Source: Fagopyrum homotropicum (Eukaryota; Streptophyta; Magnoliopsida; Caryophyllales; Polygonaceae). Taken from it: a DNA stretch of 64,000 nucleotides. Made by a program: the position numbers and the translations under genes. The notes beneath the pieces were generated by a model. The model ran no database searches. It worked only from the letters and a program-made list of their open reading frames with translations, and had not been told where the DNA came from. Each line of letters opens with the position of its first letter. Position 1 is the first letter of the stretch. This document shows, piece after piece, positions 10,251 through 20,676 of the stretch. The DNA is taken from positions 61,565,501 through 61,629,500 of the forward strand of contig BSWB01000004.1 of NCBI GenBank assembly GCA_033239125.1. Reading direction: 5' to 3'.

Positions 10251-13200
10251 TCAACATACCAAGCTCCAATCTAATAAAATAAATTGTTCCTCAGGAAGAG
10301 GCTTGGTAAAGATATTTGCAAGCTGCAAGTTAGTTGAGATAAAAGAAATCGAAACATCACCTTTCTCAACATGATCACGTATGAAGTGATGCCTTACATC
10401 AATATGCTTAGTCCTTGAATGCTGCACAAGATTTTTGGTTATAGCAATAGCACTAGTATTATCACATTTTATAGGAATACCTCTCAAATCAAAGCCAAGG
10501 TCACGAAGTTGTTGAGCAATCCAAAGAATTTGAGCACAACAAGCTCCTACAACTATGTATTCAGCTTCAGCTGTGGATAGGACAACAGAATTTTGCTTCT
10601 TGGAGTGCCAACTGATTAGGGATGACCCTAAGAATTGACAACATCCAGAAGTACTTTTTCTATCGACCTTATAACCTGCAAAGTCTGCATCTGAATAGCC
10701 AACAAGATGAAACGAGCTTTGACGTGGGTACCATAACCCTAGATCCTTAGTGCCATTGAGATACCGAAAAATTCTTTTCACAGCTATCAAGTGTGACTCT
10801 TTAGGATCAACTTGAAATCTTGCACACATGCACACGCTAAACATAATGTCAGGACGACTAGCAATTAGATACAACAATGAACCGATCATACCTCGATACT
10901 CCTTTTGTACTACACTTTTGCCGTTCTTGTCATGATCTAGCGAAAGTGTTGAACTCATAGGAGTCTTTGCAACCTTAGATTGATCCAATTTCTACTTTTT
11001 AAGCAAGTCTTTAGTATACTTGCTTTGATTGAGGAAAATTCCTTTCTTTGCTTGTGTAACTTGAAGTCCAAGAAAGAAATTTAGCTCTCCCATTAAGCTC
11101 ATCTCAAATTCCCTGCACATAATATCTGAAAATTCCTTGCAAAGGGAATCATTAGTAGCACCGAATAATATATCATCAACATAGATTTGTACTACTAAAA
11201 TGTTGTTGCCTCTAGTTCTGATAAACAGTGTTTTATCAATCAAACCTCTTTTGAAACTGTTTTCAAGAAGATATTTAGACAATCTTTCATACCAAGCTCG
11301 AGGAGCTTGCTTAAGACAGTAAAGAGCTTTGTCTAATTTAAAAACATGATCCGGGAATTCATCATTTTCAAAACCAGGAGGTTGAGCAACGTAGACTTCT
11401 TCTTCTAAGAAGCCGTTTAGAAAAGCACATTTTACATCCATTTAAAAAAGTTTTATGCTCATGAAAGATGCAAATGCAAGTAGCATACGTATGGCTTCTA
11501 ACTTGGCAACAGGAGCAAAAATCTCCTCATAATCAATACCTTCTTCTTGGTTATAGCCTTGTGCTACAAGTCGTGCTTTGTTTCGTATGACTTTGTCACT
11601 TTCATCCAATTTGTTTCAAAAGACCCATTTCGTGCCAATAATTGATTGATGCTTTGGTCTTGAAGTAAGAGTCCATACCTTATTCCTCTCAAATTCATTT
11701 AATTCATTTTGCATGGCAATGATCCAGTCTGGTTTTTGAAGAGCTTGAATGTAGTTCTTTGGCTCGACAAGTTATACAAAAGCGGAGAAGGCACAAAGAT
11801 TGTTCACTTTAGATCTAGTTTGAACTCCAGCATTTGGATCTGAGATCACATTCTCTTGTGGATGATACGAGGAGTGTTGAACTTTTCTTCTTTTGACAAA
11901 TGAAGTAGATCCAGAAGGTTGAGTTGTATATGTTTGACTCGATTCAGGTACCGTTTGTGTATTACCTATTGTTCCAATCTCAAGGCCTTGAAGTTGGGTT
12001 TCAAGCCCTTGAAGTGGAGTTCTGTTGTCACGGTTTCCAGTTTCAAGGTCTTGAAGTTGTGTTTTAAGGTCTTGAGGGTTTTCTTTGGTATCTTGAATCT
12101 TTTCCTGCATATTCTTGTCTTGACCTTTAGGATCTTCCTCTTCATCCGAAATGTGATCTTCCCTTTAGATTCAGATTTAAATCTGCAAAACTCTCACTCA
12201 AAGTACCATCATTGCTTTCATCAAAAATAATATGAATGCTTTCCTCAACAACTTTGGTATGTTTGTTATATACTCGATAAGCTTTGTTATTTGTAGCATA
12301 TCCTATGAATATAGCTTCATCACTACGTGCATCAAATTTCCCAAGAATGACCTTCCCATTGCTGTGAACAAAACAAGTACATCCAAAAGGTTTGAAGTAT
12401 GAAATATTTGGCTTTCTTCCTTTAAAGAGTTCATAAGGAGTCTTTTTCAAAATTGGGAAAATTAAACATCTATTTAAAATACAATTTGTAGTGTTTACTG
12501 CTTCAGCCCAAAAACTCTTTGGCAAATTATTTTCTAAAAGCATTGTCCTAGACATATCCTCAAGAGTGCGGTTCTTACGTTCCACAACTCCATTTTGTTG
12601 AGGAGTTCTAGGAGTTGAAAAATTATGAGAAATACCATATTTTGCACAAAATAAATCAAACTTTAGTTGATCAAATTCTCTACCATGATCACTTCTTATA
12701 GAAACGATTGGTAGATTTTTCAAACTTTGTAACTCCTTACACAATTTTAAAAACTCAAATAAAGCTTCAGATTTTTCTCGTAGAAAAGATATCCATGTAA
12801 AACGAGAGAAATCATCCACTATAACAAGGATGTATTGTTTTCCTCCGGGAGATTTGACACGCATAGGTCCACAAAGATCCATATGTAAAAGGTCAATAGG
12901 CCGAGAAGAACTTACAGCTTTCTTAGGTTTGAATGAACCTCTTGTTTGTTTACCTTGTGTACACGCCTTACATAGGTCATTAACCTTGAAGTTTAGGTTT
13001 GACAAACCACGTACCAAATCTTTTGTAAGTAACTTCTGCATGGTATGCATGCTTAAATGGCCAAGTCTTCTATGCCAAAGCCTTGGATCATCAATCAAGG
13101 CCTTTAGCTATTTTAGCTTAGTTCCTACAACTTGGTTAGTACTCAAAGAATAAACATTATTACATCTAGGACCAGTAAGCACCACTTCTCCCGTCTTTAT

Positions 13201-13536
13201 ATCTTGAACTTCACATTTATCTGAATCAAACATGACTTTATTGCCTTTATCACAAATTTGAGAAATACTTAGCAGATTATATTTCAAGCCATCAACTAAA
13301 TAAACATCATCAATAAAGTTGTATGAATTATAGCAAATTTTACCAATGCCAATTATGTCACACTTTCCTTTATCACCAAGAGTAATAGTTCTAGATGATT
13401 GCTTCTTTAAATCTGAGAATAAAGAACTCTTTCCACTCATGTGTCTTGAGCAACCACTATCTAATATCCATTTGTGCTCCTTTACCTTGGTGATATCCTG
13501 CAAAACAGCAAACATCAACCTTTCCGGGTCGACCAA
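10251..13536 (-). pseudogene. Copia pol (protease, integrase, RT, RNase H), copy B
   Basis: The domain order is protease 13108-13536 (DSGC active site), integrase 12142-13110 (HHCC plus DDE), translated-palindrome linker 11772-12110, RT 10992-11771 (YVDD) and RNase H 10251-10988. The same disabling stops are present at the shifted positions (for example 10992-10994 TAG, 11442-11444 TAA, 11616-11618 TGA, 11772-11774 TAA, 13108-13110 TAG). RNase H has one Thr-to-Ala difference from copy A. Confidence 0.92.
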
Positions 13537-15178
13537 ATGGCATATTTTGGTTCATACTCAGGTTCAATCATGTTTGGTGGTCTAGTACCTTTAGGAACCC
13601 ATATTTGTTTGACCTGTTTCCTTAAACATAAAGGATAGGTGTTTCCGATGATATAAGGATCATTTCTTCCATAAGGACATATAGATTTAACATGACCCTT
13701 TTTACAACAATAGAAGCAGGTAGGCATATGAATGATTTCTTTTGCCATAACAAAAGTGGTGGTAGGTTTTCTAGGAAAGCTCCTATGATACTCTATACCG
13801 TTTTTGTTAAGGAAAGATTGTTGTTCACCCATCATTCTTTCCAGATTAACTTTTGAACGAGTAAACTTAATGAGTGATGCCTTCTGGTCTTGACACGTTA
13901 AAGTCAAATAAACTTTCTCTTTCTCTAAATCGATATAGTTTCGATGTAGAGAAGAGAGGTTGTCCTTGAGAATCAGGTTTTTTGATTCCAAGGCCTTGAT
14001 ATTGTCATCAAGATCTTCCTTTTCCGTGTTAAGATTTTCAATCTCTAGAGACATTTCACTCAATTATTTATCTTGTTCATGAAGCTTTTCTTTTAAAGAA
14101 TTTATCCTTATTCTATGTTCCTTATCACTTAAGATAATATCTTTAAGAAATTGTTTAAGGTCAATCTCAAGTTGAGACAAAATTGTACTTACCATATTGT
14201 CGATGTACAGATTTGAGTCATCTTCATGATCGGCCATAAGACACAAGTTTGCTTGTTCTTTTTCATCTTCTGATTCATTTGTTGATTCTGAATCACTCCA
14301 TGAAGCAACCATAGCTTTCTTCTTTCGATCATTCTTCTAGAAGTTGGTCCTCTTCTTTTGTGGACAATCCTTCACCAAATGATCTGTTTCACCACATTCA
14401 AAACAAGTCAGTACTTTCGTTTTCTTATTAGAGTTAGAAAATTTACCTCGGGGTTTTGATGCTCGTGGAAATTCTCGGTTTGTAAATTATTTCTTTAACT
14501 TGAGAATTCTTGTGAGACCTTTGGAGATCATGGCAAGAGCATCTTCTTCATTATCATCATCACTATCTTCTTCATCAGATGGTAACTCATCTCTTCTGGA
14601 TTTTAATGCCAAATTCTTGGAGTTGGATGGGAGTTCTCCATCTTCTTCACCAAGAACCATTTCATGTGTGATGAGTTTTCCAAGTAGATCATCAAGAGAA
14701 AGAGTAGTGAGATTTTGAGCCTCTTCAATAGCAGTCATCTTTGGTCCCCACTTGGCTTTTGGTAAGCTTCTTAGAACCTTTCTCGCTTTTTCTTCATTTG
14801 TGAAGGTCTTTCCAAGTGAGTCTAGATTGTTCACGATCTCAGTGAATCTAGTGAACATTTCTTTGAATGGTTCATTTGGATTCATCTTGAACAGCTCGTA
14901 TTGTCTAAGAAAGATGATAATCTTTGTTTGCCTGACTTGACTTGTTCCTTCGTAAGTGACACACTGTCCAGGTCAGCCTGAACTGTTTGTCTAAGAAAGA
15001 TGCGGTTGAATTCATTAGCATCTAATCCACAGTAAAGTAGATTCATTGCCTTGTAATTCTTTGACACACTGTCCAGGTCAGCTTGTGTGAAGTCTGATTC
15101 CTTCTTTGGGACTTGGACGCCTTCAACCATTGTCATTGGAACTTTAGGTCCATTTTGAATAATGCTCCAAAGCTCCAT
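13515..15178 (-). pseudogene. Copia gag, copy B
   Basis: This has the same broken gag as copy A: N-terminal piece 14882-15178 with the internal 21-bp duplication, middle piece 14487-14885, first CCHC knuckle near 14365-14410, and coiled coil plus second knuckle at 13515-14312. One silent difference from copy A was seen near 14045. Confidence 0.85.
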
Positions 15179-15342
15179 ATCCTAGTCAATAATGAACATA
15201 CGCATGAGTGCTCTCCAATGAGCGAAGTTGTTGCCACATAAGAGTGGTGGTCGGGATGAGGATCTTCCTTGAGCAAATCCATCATCACCTACAGGATTCA
15301 TGATTAGTATCAATGATGATTAAATCAATAAACGTGAGTCTA

Positions 15343-15354
15343 GCTCTGATACCA
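15343..15354 (-). other. Primer binding site of copia element B
   Basis: The minus strand reads TGGTATCAGAGC, 2 bp from the start of the right LTR, identical to the site of element A. Confidence 0.92.
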
Positions 15355-15356
15355 AT

Positions 15357-16570
15357 TGAAGAACCGGTAGGTGATATAAATAAGATAAATATTATATTCT
15401 AGAAGGGGGGTTGAATAGAGTATGGAAACTTTTCGCAAAACAAATCTCAAGGCCTTGAAACTCCTTTCAAGGGCCTTGATGTCAATTTGTGCTTCTAGTG
15501 AAACTTTGATTTCAGGGGCTTTGAAACTCTATTTCAAGGGCCTTGACTTCTCGCTTCTGCAAAACAAAGTTAGTCACAATAAAGTATATATGGTGCGGAA
15601 TTGAAAAGATTGACACGAGGATATGTTTACAAAGTTCGATTCTAAATAGCCTACTCTCCGTCATAGGGTATATCCGTAGGATCTAACTATCTATTATCAG
15701 CTTTAAAGAGTCCTAGATACAAACTAGAAGAAATCCCCTTCTTCTCTCACTGTAGCCAATGTTACGATCTAGCTCCAACTCTTAACCTAGCTATAATAGG
15801 CTAGTTAATTCGCAGAGTAACACACTCTAGTATAACACTATTTAGATCATCCAATGGAGCTCTAGTGTTTTCTCTCTCTAAGGGGATAAAGCTTTTGCGT
15901 GAATGAGAGAAAGAAAAACAACGAATGAAGATGATTAGGTTGCTTGAGGATGCAAAGATGTTTTCCGGTGTAAGCTTGTGTATCTTCCTTCTTCGACCAT
16001 CATCTTCATTTATATCTTCTATGGAAAGGTCTTCTAGCCGTTGTAGAGATGACCGTTTGAAGATCAATCTTCTTTTCCATGAAGATCGTAAGGTAGACGT
16101 TGAAAGTCTTCAGCCCCTACGAATACATTGAGTCTTTTACTCCTTGATCTTCTCGTCTTCTCCTGGAAAAGAGAGAGAAGATATTTTTGCCGTTTTGTTG
16201 TTTAGAAAATCTTCTAGAAAAGATTCTCTATTCTTCGGTTGAGATCTTCCTTCGGTTAACAAAATCTTTGGTTGATGAGATCTTCTTGTTACAGAATCTT
16301 CAAAGAAGATCTTTAATTTATTTTGAATCATTTGTTCCGTGCACCTTTAAATTCAAGGCCCCTGATTTCGTCCTTTTGAACTTGTTATCTTCCTTTGTTC
16401 TTGAGTCTAACTTCAAGGCCCTTGACATGTAGATATACAACCTGCACTAAATTCAAATCAACTAAAAATCTAGAAATCAAGTACATTGTTAGTATATCCA
16501 AATGCTATATTTGTGTGAAGTCTTCCATCATCAACACCTGTAAACCATTTTAATCAAGGTGGAGTTTTCA
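15357..16570 (-). repeat. Copia LTR, right (5' LTR of element B)
   Basis: This 1214-bp LTR has TG...CA ends. It lacks the TATAA block seen in the middle LTR (near 8186) and has one extra T beside its terminus (GTTTTCA). It abuts the interrupted RNase H codons of element X at 16571. Confidence 0.92.
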
Positions 16571-18147
16571 GGCGGTTATGGTGATCCGCCACTGAATTTT
16601 CCAACCCCTTCTTATCTCGGATCTCTAGATCAAATTCTTGGAGGACAAGGATCCAAAGGATAAGGTGAGGTTTAGCATCCTTCTTGGTGAGAAGATACCG
16701 GATCGCAGCATGATCGGTATATACAATCACCTTCCCTCCCACTAGATAAGAGCGGAACTTCTCAAAGGCATAGACCACCGCTAGGAGGTCCTTCTTGGTT
16801 GTTGCATAATTAAGTTGGCTTCCTCTAGTGTCTTGCTAGTATAATATATGGCATGTGTAATCCCATCCCTATTTTTACCAAGCACGGCTCCAACCGCAAC
16901 ATCACTTGCATCATACATCACTTCGAACGGAAGGGTCCAATCCGTAGGTTGTATGATTGGAGCGGTAATCAAAGCTTCTTTTAACCTACAAAACACATCA
17001 AGACACTCTTTCGAGAATAGGAATGTGGCATCATTCATTATTAGGTTAGTAAGAGGTTTATAAATCTTTGATAAATCCTTAATGAACCTCTAGTAGAAAC
17101 TGGCATGCCCTAGAAAGCTCATTACCCCCTTTACCGATGTTGGTGGAGGTAACTTCTCTAAGGTCTTGATTTTTTCCCTGTCAACCTCAATGCCACAGTT
17201 AGATATCAAATGACCTAATACAATTCCTTCACTAACCATGAAGTTACATTTCTCCCAATTCAACACAAGATTAGTATCCTCACATCTTTGCAACACCAAT
17301 GACAAGTTAGCCAAGCAATCATCAAATGAGGAACCATATATGGAAAAATCATCCATAAAAACTTCCATGATGTTTTCATTATATTTATAAAATATAGCCA
17401 TCGTGCAACTTTAAATGTTGCGGGTGTATTTCACAACCTGAAAGACATTCTCCTATATGCAAATGTTCCCCAAGAACAAGTGAAGATAAATTTTTCTTGG
17501 TCATCGGGGAGGATCGGTATTTGCAAGAAACCACTATACCCATCAAGATAGCAAAAATGGGAGTATTGATCTAACCTCTATAACATTTGATCAATGAAGG
17601 GGGGGTGATCTTTCCTAGTGGCAACATTCAATGTCCGGTAATTTGTACACATTCTCCATCCCGTAACCGTCCTAGTTGGTATCAACTCATTGTTTTTATT
17701 AGTAACAACGGTTATTCCATCTTTATTAGGGACCAAATGAACCAGGCTGACCTACCTACTATATGAGATAGGAAAACTGATGCTCGCATCTAGAAATTTA
17801 AGCACTTTCTTCTTGACTACCTCTTTCATGATAGGATTCAATCTTCTTTGAGGTTCAATTGAAGGTTTATGATCATCTTTCATCAAGATTTTATGCATCC
17901 AAAGAGATGGGTTAATTCCTATAGGGTCATCAATAGTGTAGCCTAGAGCTTTTCTATGCGACTTGAGTTCATTCAACAACTTATCAAGTTCAACTTCATT
18001 CAAGCTAGCACGAACAATAACCGGATAAGTAGAGTTCAGACCAAGGAAAGGATACCTCAAATGCACAAGGAGAGGCTTCATTTCGAGTGTAGGAGACTCC
18101 TTCGATAAAAATCTCGGTCCTTCTGCTGCACCTTGGGTGAGACTCAC
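16571..18147 (-). pseudogene. Element X reverse transcriptase-RNase H, truncated and frameshifted
   Basis: RT begins with the Athila-type lead LRYPFLG, then KILMKDDHKPSIEPQRRLNP (17752-18147). The middle (17402-17752) is frameshifted but still recognisable: an ELIPTRTVTGWRM-like stretch, a YSG segment and a TFAYRRM-like segment. The catalytic box is FMDDFSIYG (about 17340-17365), followed by the thumb LGHLISNCGIEVD. RNase H starts in 16781-17038 (YDASDVAVGAVLG, YYTSKTLEEA) and continues at 16571-16778 (VYTDHAAIRYLL, ENSVADH), where copia cuts it. At least three frame breaks make it non-functional. Confidence 0.88.
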
Positions 18148-18507
18148 AACTCTAAGGGATGTTTCTTCACATCTTGGCCCCCTTTATAGAATCTCGAGTC
18201 AAGATTTTGTCTTTTGTGACAGAGATTTCGCCTCTACATAGGTAAATCCTGAGAAGCTTGAAATCTTGGGCTTTAGACAGAAAATCTCAGGCCGATATTT
18301 GGGTCTATGGTGCAATCAACTTGTGAAATCTTGGCCAATTTAATTGAATTAATTGAAATCTCAGTCGAGATTTTGGTCGAGATCCTTGAGCTTTCTCATT
18401 CTCGTGTCAAGACTTCAAATCTAGCTCCGGGATCTTCGAGGAGGACATCCAAGTCTTGGAATTTATTCGTTACATCTCTCCCGGACCTTCCTCCATGAGG
18501 CTCATAC
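18148..18507 (-). other. Element X protease-RT linker with AAATCTC...GAGATTT palindromes
   Basis: No conserved domain was seen. On the plus strand the stretch repeats a motif of the form AAATCTC-NNNN-GAGATTT. The clearest copy is 18356-18373 (7-bp arms, 4-bp centre AGTC), and a weaker one near 18276-18295 has centre AGGCC. The same motif type occurs in the LTR of this element at 42160-42330. Confidence 0.6.
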
Positions 18508-19006
18508 TCAACACCTTCGAAAGAGGACCGAGATCAAGATAGAGCTCACGATTTCCCGGGACTCCTCTTCATCTTGGACATGAAACATATCATCTTTAAA
18601 AGTGGGCCCCTTTATCATTGTCGATTGCTTGAATTGAATGTTTCCCTCACCAATGTTGAAGGAGAGGGTGGAATTCCTACAATCCACCAAGCATCCGGAT
18701 ATTGCAAAGAAAGGTCTCCCAAGGATGATGGGAACCGGATAGTCCGCTGGAATGTGCAAAACAGCGAAGTCAATCGGCACATAGAACTTCCCAAGTTGTC
18801 AGGAATATCTTCAAGGATCCCCACCGGATATGTGATTGATCTATCCTCCTTTTACAACGTCATCTTCACCCGTTTCGGCTCTCCAAGGACAACCTTCTTG
18901 CATTGTGCAAGCGGTATGATGCTCACACTAACTCCAAGGTACATCACGCAATGCTTCATACGTGCCTTCCACAACTCCAACGGGAACACAAAATGAGTTG
19001 GGATCC

Positions 19007-20611
19007 TGATGACATGAATTATGACCTATACTTAGGCATGTATTTATGTAGATTTTCCCTTTATTTGCATGCATAGACATACATTCATGGTATTTATGGT
19101 CATATTCACCTACTTTGCAAGAATAGTGGTCTACACAGAGTTTTATTGCATTTGTAGGTAATTTGACAAATTATGGAGCGAAATGACATATTTTACGGAT
19201 CAAGCCTTGAAGCGGGACAAAAAGGAGCATAAAAGGAATATGGGACGCGCAAAGTATCTTCTGATACCGTCTGACGCGCCAAAGTATCTTCTGATACCGT
19301 CTGACGCGCCAAAGTATCTTCTGATACCGTCTGACGCGGCCCAGAGTATTTTCTGATACCAGCGGGTTCGACTTCTTTTCAGCCCAAATATTTAGGGTTT
19401 TGTCTTTAAACCCTAGATTTATCCCTCCAAATATTCGATAGTCTTCAACATTGAAGTGGAAAAAAAATCTCCAACTTGAAGAGACTTGGGACGGTGACAG
19501 ATTTGGGATACCTTAGGATTCCTTTTGAAGACGGTGACAGATCTTAGGATTGCTTAGAGAGATTTCGGAAGATCTTATTGCGTATAGGGAATATTTGAAG
19601 AAAGACGCATTTTGAGATTGCGTACTTGGAGAAGATTTTAGGATTCCTTTTGAAGATGGATTGACATCCCGTTCTTCATTGTTCCTAGAGATTTTTTGTG
19701 AGGTTTTTTGTTCTTTGATTCTATTTTCATTAGAACACAAACATGCTTTCGTTTATTTTGAGATTGGTTGTTCGGTCATTATTGAGTTTTCAAAGTTTTA
19801 CCTTTTATCCCTTTCATATTTGATTATTGATTTTATGATGATGATTGTTGGCTAAAAACCTTAAGTCATTCTAAGGTGAAGGGTTGATAGTTGTGGCATA
19901 GATGATGATAGATTGAACCAAAATAGATTGGACCTTGAGAGTTGCGAGAAACTTCGTCGTCGACCTTTTCCACGGGCTGTTCTTGAGTTCCACGGCCGTG
20001 GTTCTTCGAGATCTGATCGTGGTTTCCTCTGTCGTATGACCCTTTCTTTTGCTTTGATCCAAAGTTAAAGGTTTGCTTTAACCTAGTCTTGGTTTACCTT
20101 TTCTAGGTAGCAGTGAGACTCAACATCCTCTACTTCGGTTTCGAGTGTTACAACCTTAACCGTTTTAGCTTATCTTTGACTCCCTTGGGTTTGGGCATGG
20201 GTATTTAAGAATAACTCTTAATCTTCGATACTTTCTATATTGCAGCCTCAACAACCTTTGTAGAGAGAGTCTTTGGGTGAGATATATGGGTTTGGAACTT
20301 CATCGTACATAACCTTACATTAGATATACCTTTGCAATCCTGACTCTGTCCTTATATCTTTAGAATATCTTGAATCGATCGCCACAATTGGATACCTAGA
20401 TCTTTAGAATCGTTGTTTTCCTTATCATCTTTACAAAAGCTTTTACTTGCCTGACGATCTTTACAAACTGAATTTGTTCCCCCAAAATCCCTGAGTTCGA
20501 TACTCTAAAATTCTTGCTTTACTACGCCAATTCGTACAATGCGGGTTCGCTTTTGCTTAATTTTAGTTTTATAAATTTTAAGACTTTGACGCACACACTT
20601 TTAAGAGAACA
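19007..20611 (+). mobile_element. Solo LTR of a gypsy family, plus orientation, TSD GATCC
   Basis: This 1605-bp LTR starts TGATGACATG and ends GAGAACA. It is flanked by GATCC at 19002-19006 and 20612-20616, and the protease reading resumes on both sides. Its last 900 bp resemble, in reverse complement, the LTR of element Z (45401-47065). It has a perfect CCACGGCCGTGG at 19990-20001 and a 30-bp tandem array at 19244-19361. A single LTR with an intact TSD indicates loss of the internal region by LTR-LTR recombination. Confidence 0.92.
19244..19361 (+). repeat. 30-bp tandem repeat, about 3.9 units, in solo LTR
   Basis: Units start at 19244, 19273, 19303 and 19333. Each begins GACGCG and holds GTATC-TTCT-GATAC, a 5-bp-arm inverted repeat. 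The first unit lacks one C and the last is degenerate. It lies 238-355 bp into the LTR, the place where related LTRs carry other palindromes. Confidence 0.93.
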
Positions 20612-20676
20612 GATCCCTTAGCTTTGGTGGCACTTTCTCCTTCCTGATTTGGATAAGTTCGGTAGATCTCCTAGTC

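Larger units (their letters stand above)
7058..16570 (-). mobile_element. Sirevirus-like Ty1/copia element B (right tandem copy, two LTRs)
   Basis: This is a complete LTR-internal-LTR unit of 9513 bp. Its internal region is element A shifted by 8299 bp, with only about six differences noticed in roughly 7 kb: a T indel near 8489, changes around 8568, 9954, 10445 and 12293, and a silent gag change near 14045. Its right LTR ends inside the RNase H of element X at 16570/16571. The five bases after it are GGCGG. The other copy of the target duplication would be left of the window and cannot be checked. Confidence 0.92.
18508..20671 (-). pseudogene. Element X aspartic protease, split by a solo LTR
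   Basis: The piece right of the solo LTR (20617-20671) encodes KEKVPPKLRDP, the usual Athila lead into the protease. The rest (18508-19006) continues with an IPxxVEG-like segment, a degraded active-site region and the C-terminal flap-side motif IPADYPVPIILGRPFFA. Frame changes occur near 18600-18830. The split point carries a GATCC target duplication. Confidence 0.82.

Noticed and set aside
1..16570. Tandem copia structure as a pure assembly artefact
   Set aside because: Not excluded, but the two copies differ at several internal sites and strongly in 8050-8275 versus the right LTR, which a simple duplicated-contig error would not create. Long reads are still needed.
19244..19361. 30-bp tandem considered as a CRISPR-like or satellite array
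   Set aside because: Units are contiguous without spacers, only about four copies, and lie inside an LTR with a TSD in a plant genome.
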